This document shows, in pieces, positions 36,657 through 42,437 of a stretch of DNA of 42,437 nucleotides; the stretch's first letter is position 1, and each line of letters starts with the position of its first letter. Position numbers and translations under genes: made by a program. The stretch is taken from NCBI GenBank assembly GCA_025062155.1, contig JANXAM010000021.1, forward strand, positions 1-42,437, given 5' to 3'. The notes beneath the pieces were generated by a model, which searched no databases, had not been told where the DNA came from, and was given only the letters and a program-made list of their open reading frames with translations. This DNA comes from Gloeomargarita sp. SKYB120. GTDB lineage: Bacteria > Cyanobacteriota > Cyanobacteriia > Gloeomargaritales > Gloeomargaritaceae.

Positions 36657-37441
36657 TTGCGCCCACCACGGCAACCCATCTCCGTCTGGAAAACGTCACC
36701 AAAGCCTACGGCAAGCACACGGTCTTGACCAACGTTGACCTGGAGATTAAAACCGGGGAGTTTGTCTGTGTAGTGGGCCATTCCGGCTGCGGCAAGACCA
36801 CCCTGCTCAACCTAGTGGCCGGATTTACCCAGCCCAGTAGCGGGTGTGTGCGTTTGAACGACCGCCCCATTACGCAACCTGGCCCTGACCGCATGGTGGT
36901 GTTTCAGAACTATTCCCTGTTGCCCTGGCTGACGGCCTACCAAAACGTTGACCTGGCGGTGAAAGCTGTTTTTCCCCAGCTCTCCCCTGGCCAGCGGCGG
37001 CGCATGGTCTATGAGCACCTGGAGCTGGTGGGACTGCAGGACGCAGCGCACAAGTATCCGGCGCAACTGTCCGGGGGCATGAAACAGCGGGTGGCGATTG
37101 CGCGGGCGCTAGCCGTCCGTCCCGAAGTGTTGCTGCTGGATGAACCCTTTGGGGCGCTGGATGCCATCACCAAAGAGGAATTGCAAGACCAACTGTTGCA
37201 CATCTGGCGTCGCCATCAGGCCACCGTGCTGATGATTACCCACGACATTGATGAAGCTTTATACCTGAGCGACCGGCTGGTGCTGATGACCAATGGGCCG
37301 GCGGCCACCATCGGCGAAATCCTGGAGATTCCTTTTACCCGTCCCCGCCATCGCCAGCGCCTGCAAAACGACCCCCACTATTACCGCCTGCGCAACCACA
37401 TCCTGGAATTTCTCTACGAGCGCTTTGCGCACCATGAGTGA
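36644..37441 (+). CDS. nrtD: Nitrate ABC transporter ATPase NrtD
   Basis: 265 aa, ATPase only: Walker [10 protein letters not shown], signature [15 protein letters not shown], Walker [13 protein letters not shown], and the switch histidine in [15 protein letters not shown]. It pairs with NrtC to drive NrtB. The start at 36644 follows GGGAGGAAT and overlaps nrtC by 13 nt; the end overlaps narB by 8 nt. The N-terminal region 1-230 is strongly similar to NrtC's ATPase, showing duplication of the subunit. Confidence 0.96.
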   Translation: MRTLVAPTTATHLRLENVTKAYGKHTVLTNVDLEIKTGEFVCVVGHSGCGKTTLLNLVAGFTQPSSGCVRLNDRPITQPGPDRMVVFQNYSLLPWLTAYQNVDLAVKAVFPQLSPGQRRRMVYEHLELVGLQDAAHKYPAQLSGGMKQRVAIARALAVRPEVLLLDEPFGALDAITKEELQDQLLHIWRRHQATVLMITHDIDEALYLSDRLVLMTNGPAATIGEILEIPFTRPRHRQRLQNDPHYYRLRNHILEFLYERFAHHE

Positions 37442-39629
37442 CGCCGTCACCAAAACCCTGTGTCCCTACTGCGGCGTGGGGTGCGGGTTAGAGGTCGTCG
37501 CAGGCGCTAAAGTCCGAGGCGACCGGGCGCATCCATCGTCGCTCGGGATGGTCTGCGTCAAGGGGGCAACGGTGTTGGAGGCGTTGGACAAAGACCGGCT
37601 GCTCTATCCCCTGTACCGGGCGTCTCTAGACCAGCCGTTTGCCCGCATCTCCTGGGACGCAGCCCTGGACTTGATCGTCGAGCGCATCCGCCAGGTGCTG
37701 CACACCACAGGACCCGACGGTATTTGTCTTTACGGTTCAGGGCAATGGCAAACCGAGGACTACTACGTGGCCCAAAAACTGGTCAAGGGCTGCCTGGGTA
37801 CCAACAACTTCGACACCAACTCGCGGCTATGCATGTCCAGCGCTGTTGCGGCTTACACGGCTAGTTTTGGGAGCGATGGGCCGCCCTGTTGCTATGCCGA
37901 TTTGGAACACACAGATTGCGCGTTCTTAATTGGCACCAACACCGCAGAATGCCATCCTATCGTGTTTAATCGCCTGCGCCAGCATCACAAAAAACATTCC
38001 CACGTGAAATTGGTCGTGGTGGATCCCCGCCGCACCGCAACCGCTGCCGTTGCCGATTTGCACTTGGCGATTCGTCCAGGAAGTGATATCTACCTGCTGC
38101 ACGGCATCGCCCACCTGCTCATTGCGTGGGATGTGATAGACCACCGCTTCATTGCCCAGCACACGACGGGGTTTGCGTCGTACCAGCAAATCGTCAAGAA
38201 GTATCACCCCCAGCTGGTGGCGGACGCCTGCGGGATTGACCCAGCCGCGCTCGTGCAAGCAGCCCAGTGGTGGGCGGAATCCCAAGCGGTGTTGTCCCTG
38301 TGGTCCATGGGCATCAACCAGTCGCGGGAGGGAACCGCCAAGGCCCAGAGTTTAATCAACCTGCATCTTTTAACGGGACAAATTGGCAAACCAGGAGCGG
38401 GGCCGTTTTCCCTGACCGGGCAACCCAATGCCATGGGCGGGCGGGAGACGGGGGGACTGGCCCATCTGTTGCCGGGGTATCGGTGGGTGACCAACCCTGA
38501 CCATCGCCGGGAGGTAGAAACTCACTGGCAATTGCCGCCGGGGTCGATATCCCCCCAGCCTGGTCGCACTGCTTGGCAAATCATCGAAGGACTCGAAACC
38601 GGTGCCGTCCAGATGCTCTGGATTGCCGCCACCAATCCTGCTGTGAGCTTACCGCATCTTGAGCGCGTGAAAGCAGCGCTGGCCCGCTCGCCGTTTACGG
38701 TTTACCAGGACTGTTATTTCCCCACCGAAACTAGCGCCTATGCCCATTTGCTGTTGCCCTGCGCCCAGTGGGGGGAAAAGACAGGGACCATGACCAACTC
38801 CGAACGGCGAGTGACCCTGTGTCAGGCCTTTCGCGCACCGCCAGGAGAGGCCAAAGCCGACTGGGAAATCTTTGCCGAAGTGGGTCGTCGCTTGGGTTTT
38901 GCCCAGCAATTTGCCTTTCACACGAGCGCCGAGGTGTTTGCTGAATTTGCCGCGCTCACCCAGGGCCGTCCCTGTGACCTTTCGGGGATGAGTCACGAGC
39001 GGTTGGCGCGTTTGGGTCCCCTGCAATGGCCCTGTCCAGCGGGTTGCACCGATGCAGCAGTGCGTCAGGACAAACGCCTTTACACCGACCATCGCTTTTT
39101 AACCCCTGATGGCCGCGCCCATTTTGGCCTGGCCGATGCGCTGGGGGTTGCTGAAGTTCCCGATGACGAATACCCCCTGGTGCTGACCACTGGGCGGCTC
39201 TACGGGCATTGGCACACCCAAACCCGCACGGGACGCATTCCCAAGATTCAGCAAATGCATCCCCAGCCTTTCGTGGAAATTCACCCCAGCGACGCCGAGC
39301 GATGGGGCATTACCGATGGCGCTCTCATCACCGTGACGTCTCGCCGGGGTACCGTGCAGTTACCCGCCAAAGTCACCCCCGACATTGCACCGGGCACCCT
39401 GTTTACACCCATGCACTGGGGCGCGCTCTGGCATCCATCCGCTGCAGCCAACGCCTTGACCCATCCTGTTGCCTGTCCCACGTCCCAGCAACCGGAACTC
39501 AAAGCCTGCGCCGTGCGGATTGCCGCAGCCACTCCCCCACCAGCAGCCAAAACGCCAGAACGCCCCCCGTCAGACCCAGCACCGGCCACAGGCCCCACAC
39601 GTGAAGCAAGACAGGAGCCGCCGCTGTGA
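37434..39629 (+). CDS. narB: Ferredoxin-nitrate reductase NarB
   Basis: 731 aa molybdoenzyme that reduces nitrate to nitrite with ferredoxin. The N-terminal [4Fe-4S] cysteines are in CPYCGVGC, with the fourth in GMVCVKG. The Mo-coordinating cysteine lies in [13 protein letters not shown]. Bis-MGD binding stretches include [22 protein letters not shown] and [18 protein letters not shown]. The family core ends near [13 protein letters not shown]; the last 33 residues are Pro/Ala-rich and overlap the 3' end of the minus-strand symporter gene by 131 nt. The start at ATG 37434 overlaps nrtD by 8 nt; the frame is open further upstream only as a shadow. Confidence 0.97.
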   Translation: MSDAVTKTLCPYCGVGCGLEVVAGAKVRGDRAHPSSLGMVCVKGATVLEALDKDRLLYPLYRASLDQPFARISWDAALDLIVERIRQVLHTTGPDGICLYGSGQWQTEDYYVAQKLVKGCLGTNNFDTNSRLCMSSAVAAYTASFGSDGPPCCYADLEHTDCAFLIGTNTAECHPIVFNRLRQHHKKHSHVKLVVVDPRRTATAAVADLHLAIRPGSDIYLLHGIAHLLIAWDVIDHRFIAQHTTGFASYQQIVKKYHPQLVADACGIDPAALVQAAQWWAESQAVLSLWSMGINQSREGTAKAQSLINLHLLTGQIGKPGAGPFSLTGQPNAMGGRETGGLAHLLPGYRWVTNPDHRREVETHWQLPPGSISPQPGRTAWQIIEGLETGAVQMLWIAATNPAVSLPHLERVKAALARSPFTVYQDCYFPTETSAYAHLLLPCAQWGEKTGTMTNSERRVTLCQAFRAPPGEAKADWEIFAEVGRRLGFAQQFAFHTSAEVFAEFAALTQGRPCDLSGMSHERLARLGPLQWPCPAGCTDAAVRQDKRLYTDHRFLTPDGRAHFGLADALGVAEVPDDEYPLVLTTGRLYGHWHTQTRTGRIPKIQQMHPQPFVEIHPSDAERWGITDGALITVTSRRGTVQLPAKVTPDIAPGTLFTPMHWGALWHPSAAANALTHPVACPTSQQPELKACAVRIAAATPPPAAKTPERPPSDPAPATGPTREARQEPPL

Positions 39630-40884
39630 ACAAGCCACCCCCCACAACCGGTTCAAACAGCAGTTGCTTGTAGGCAAAACTTTCCAGCGCGCCTGAACGC
39701 AGGTCGGGGTCCACCATGCGCAACAACAAAATCCCTGTCGCTGTCACCCCCATGGATTGCCCCATGTCAACAAGGCCCCTTTCAAACCAGTGGTCTGGGA
39801 AAATGCGGGGGGCGTAGTACAAGAAAAGCAGGACATTCCAGAGAATTCCAGCGGCACTCAGCAACAGAAATGGGCCGATATTGGTTCCGATAGCAACCAG
39901 GGAAATGGACGCCAGGGCTGCCACAATCAAGGCATCCAACGCCGACCCGGCAATCCGTTGCACCAAAGGCCGGATAATCAAGCAGTCCAAGCCCAGCCAT
40001 TCCATTCCTATCTGCACCAGCATCCCACCAATGAGGGCCATCGGGAAGAGGGGGACATAGGCCATCACTTTGAAACCGCTGGCGCCCCACGTGCGATTTT
40101 CCAGCCCAATGAGTCCCTGGAGCAATAGCCAGCCAATAACAATCGCTAGGCCAACAAACCCTAGGTTCAGCGATAGGGGGTCAATCAGCAGATTGCTCAT
40201 CAATCTGGCTCGCTTTTGCTTGACCGCTGGTGTCTCGTGGTCAGGGAACAGTTCCACCAGTATCTCTGGGTCCTGCACCTGGGTGGTGAAGTGTTGGATG
40301 TAGCCTTGGCGTCGTCCCCAAGCGGCGAGAGCCGTACCCGCGATAATTCCCGACACAATCCCCACGGTTGCTAAAGCCAACGCCAAATCTGGCCCATCGG
40401 TAAATCCCAATTTTCGCAACGTTTCCGCCATCCCCGCCGCCGTGCCATGTCCCCCTTCAAAAGTCATTTCAATCAGCGTTGCACACAGCGGGTGCGCGTT
40501 GAACACGGGTATCAGTAGCAATCCTGTTAGCAGAATGCCCACCACATACTGGCCCCAGGCGAGGGCTTGACCGAACACCACCTGCGGCGCCGCTTTTCGC
40601 CAGATGACTGCCGGTGTGGGAATCGTCTCCCCGAGAAACAGAGCGGCAAACACGATATTGATAAACAGGCCAGGAATTTGCCGCCAGACTTCGCGAATCG
40701 CCGGCGCTACCACTCCCAACTGAACCAGAACAAGGGCAAGCACCCCCGCCACGATGGATTCGGGCAAGTAGAGCTTCTGCAACCACTGCAGGCGATGCTT
40801 GAGGTAGCGACCCGCCAGCAGCAGCAGGGCAATCCCCACAAACCCGAAGAAGACGTCCCTAAGCGTCAACTCCGCCCCACTCAC
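39499..40884 (-). CDS. gltS: GltS-family sodium/glutamate symporter
   Basis: 461 aa membrane protein with about ten to twelve hydrophobic helices. The duplicated GltS signatures are visible: [19 protein letters not shown] after IEMTF in the first half, and [20 protein letters not shown] in the second. IPVF and [14 protein letters not shown] near the N-terminus also fit. It would take up glutamate or a related acid with sodium. The start is GTG 40884 with no obvious Shine-Dalgarno, 15 nt after the upstream CRISPR-type gene on the same strand, so the two may be cotranscribed. The C-terminus overlaps narB by 131 nt tail to tail. Confidence 0.9.
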   Translation of the reverse strand: MSGAELTLRDVFFGFVGIALLLLAGRYLKHRLQWLQKLYLPESIVAGVLALVLVQLGVVAPAIREVWRQIPGLFINIVFAALFLGETIPTPAVIWRKAAPQVVFGQALAWGQYVVGILLTGLLLIPVFNAHPLCATLIEMTFEGGHGTAAGMAETLRKLGFTDGPDLALALATVGIVSGIIAGTALAAWGRRQGYIQHFTTQVQDPEILVELFPDHETPAVKQKRARLMSNLLIDPLSLNLGFVGLAIVIGWLLLQGLIGLENRTWGASGFKVMAYVPLFPMALIGGMLVQIGMEWLGLDCLIIRPLVQRIAGSALDALIVAALASISLVAIGTNIGPFLLLSAAGILWNVLLFLYYAPRIFPDHWFERGLVDMGQSMGVTATGILLLRMVDPDLRSGALESFAYKQLLFEPVVGGGLFTAAAPVLLHVWGLWPVLGLTGGVLAFWLLVGEWLRQSARRRL

Positions 40885-40899
40885 CGTTCAGAGATATGG

Positions 40900-42429
40900 C
40901 TAAGCCGGACAATGGTCAAAGATCAACACCCGCCCTGTTACCGGTGAATCGTAGCACAATCGCCGCGCGACCCCATGTAACCCATGAGCAATTGCCAAAT
41001 ACATCCAAATCGGCGCTTGACCCGTCAGGATAACGTCCTTGCCTTGGCCGGCTAACTCCTTCGCTCGAGCAATGTAGTCCGGTAACGCTTCTAGCTTTGC
41101 GGTGCCTTCGTAGAGAGTCCCCAGGTCAATGACAACCTGGTCAGTCCCAAGTTTTTCTAAGGACGTGCCTTCCAAGAGTGCTTGCAACCACTCAGGAATC
41201 TGTTGCGCTCTTTTGCTAATAGTCTTCGCATCGCTGCGGTCTTTTCTCATTCCGCCATGGGCGACATCATTGCGCAATTCCCTAAGTGCGTTCCACACTT
41301 TGGCTATTTGGCATGCATAGGGCTTTGTTCGCAGCCAAAGTGGTACATCGGCTTCTTTACTTTTGTCTTTCTTACACCATAGCTCTACGGAAGCTCCTAA
41401 TGCTTTTTCCATGTTCTCACGTTCGTCAGAGTTCAGCCAATTGCCCTCCTCCTGAACTAGAAACATCCAACTTACAACCCACTCTCGCGCTAGGGTAATT
41501 GCCTGTACCACCAAGCCTTTTTGCAAGCAGTAATTGATGAGCGCCAGTTGGCAGCGCAATTGCTGTTTACTTAAGTCCTTCGGTCTTTCATAGGCTAGGG
41601 GTTGAATCTCCTGTTGCACTTGTTCAACGATCACAGCAAATGGTTTAGCCCATCGTTGAAACTCTTGTTGGGCATTTTGCAATTCGGGCAACAATTGCTG
41701 AGCAATTTCCATAACATCTAATGGTCGCACCAGATAGAGCGCTTGCGTCCATTGGCTCAATCTATTGGCAACCCGTTGCAAGTGGTAAGGGCGTTCATCT
41801 CCTTGGGGTTGTTTCCAGAGTTGCCGATGAGTTTGTTCCATACGCTCAGCCAATACTCGCGCATCGCCCCGCTTAAGCAGTGCCTCTGCCCCTCCTAGCC
41901 AATCCAACAGATCAAGAATAGATGTCAAGTCAAACACTGGCGCTTGGTCTTGCGGTTCAGGGGGGTCTCGAAACGGTTGCCGCGCCTCATAAGCTCCGTA
42001 AAGAATGCGTTCGACACAAACATCCTTTGTCCGTCGTAGGTAGGCCGCCACCGCTAGCGCCAGCATCGGTAACGACCGAAACGCGTGGGTTACATCTAGC
42101 AGCAGTTTTTCTTGCAATTGAATACTCTCAGTAATCTGGTCAAAAATAGTCCACAAATCATCTGGGAATTTACCGTCAGGAATGTGGATTAATTCAAGGG
42201 TTTTGCCTTGCTGACTCAAGGTCTTTTGAAATGCTTCGTAATTTGGTTTGCCCCTGCCTTCTAACACTTCTTGGGTTGCTGCTAGTAGGATACGTTGCGG
42301 CTGGAAAAACTCACAAGCAGCAATAGGAAACAAATGGGTTTGACACTGTTTTTCCTGTGTCCCGTCCCACCAGCAGTAGGTAACAGTTCTGTTACTACCC
42401 GTGCCAAGAAAAGTCAGTAAGGTAGTCAT
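40900..42429 (-). CDS. CRISPR ancillary protein: Csx2/TM1812-type CARF, HEPN, and C-terminal Csx3/Crn3-like domain
   Basis: 509 aa. Residues 1 to about 175 match the TM1812/Csx2 family sensor domain: LLTFLGTGSNRTVTY at the N-terminus, HLFPIAACEFFQPQRILLAATQE, and LLLDVTHAFRSLPMLAL at 110-125. A helical middle (about 180-425) contains the HEPN ribonuclease motif R-x4-H as R386-NDVA-H391. Residues 428-509 resemble Csx3 (Crn3): DLGTLYEGTA, VILTGQAPIWMYLAIAHGL, then CYDSP. H485 and D494 align with the AfCsx3 catalytic H60 and D69. Such a protein would sense cyclic oligoadenylate, cut RNA, and destroy the messenger itself. The gene is AT-richer by eye than its neighbours. Only 8 nt upstream are in the window. 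Confidence 0.82.
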   Translation of the reverse strand: MTTLLTFLGTGSNRTVTYCWWDGTQEKQCQTHLFPIAACEFFQPQRILLAATQEVLEGRGKPNYEAFQKTLSQQGKTLELIHIPDGKFPDDLWTIFDQITESIQLQEKLLLDVTHAFRSLPMLALAVAAYLRRTKDVCVERILYGAYEARQPFRDPPEPQDQAPVFDLTSILDLLDWLGGAEALLKRGDARVLAERMEQTHRQLWKQPQGDERPYHLQRVANRLSQWTQALYLVRPLDVMEIAQQLLPELQNAQQEFQRWAKPFAVIVEQVQQEIQPLAYERPKDLSKQQLRCQLALINYCLQKGLVVQAITLAREWVVSWMFLVQEEGNWLNSDERENMEKALGASVELWCKKDKSKEADVPLWLRTKPYACQIAKVWNALRELRNDVAHGGMRKDRSDAKTISKRAQQIPEWLQALLEGTSLEKLGTDQVVIDLGTLYEGTAKLEALPDYIARAKELAGQGKDVILTGQAPIWMYLAIAHGLHGVARRLCYDSPVTGRVLIFDHCPA

Positions 42430-42437
42430 GGTTTCCA

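Overview
This window is chromosomal DNA of a cyanobacterium. Lineage markers with no realistic alternative host are psbX (photosystem II), ycf66, ycf34, the pseudo-assimilatory set nirA-nrtABCD-narB with narM and an NtcB-type regulator, and four pentapeptide-repeat proteins. Codons are GC-rich and genes are packed very tightly. A 23S rRNA gene carrying an I-CreI-like intron recalls the Synechococcus sp. C9 / Gloeomargarita type of lineage, but that placement is a guess. No gene-free stretch exceeds 300 bases; the largest is about 230 nt (6585-6812), where only weak promoter-like words are visible.

Layout. 1-3253: 23S rRNA (about the first 500 nt lie outside the window), split near its 3' end by a 751-nt group I intron encoding a LAGLIDADG endonuclease, then 5S rRNA and a terminator. 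3388-6584: pentapeptide protein, psbX, ycf66, and a convergent second pentapeptide protein. 6813-18459: TamB/TIC236-type envelope protein, a lone DrrA-like ABC ATPase, a GNAT acetyltransferase and surE (minus), a degenerate CAP-domain protein, a small membrane protein with a SLOG/DprA-like protein and valS (minus), and an exported pentapeptide protein. 18493-23605: a truncated duplicate of a pseudo-receiver, the 1337-aa hybrid histidine kinase it derives from, and a translationally coupled pentapeptide protein. 23651-24968: ycf34-tsaB-narM, with overlapping stops and starts.

25021-39629 is a nitrate-assimilation supercluster: an NtcB-like LysR regulator, a TrpD-like protein, moeA, moaA, a moaC-mobA fusion and moaD, with moaE facing them. 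Next comes a regulatory region with a recognisable NtcB-type and NtcA-type site, then nirA-nrtA-nrtB-nrtC-nrtD-narB. Together these genes import nitrate, reduce it to ammonium, make the molybdenum cofactor for NarB, help NarB assemble (NarM) and sense nitrogen status.

39499-42429 (minus strand) holds a GltS-type sodium/glutamate symporter that overlaps narB tail to tail. Upstream of it, at the window edge, is the most unusual gene: a 509-aa CRISPR ancillary protein that reads as a Csx2/TM1812-type CARF sensor, a HEPN RNase (R-x4-H motif) and a C-terminal Csx3/Crn3-like ring-nuclease domain in one chain. It probably marks the border of a type III CRISPR locus beyond the window.
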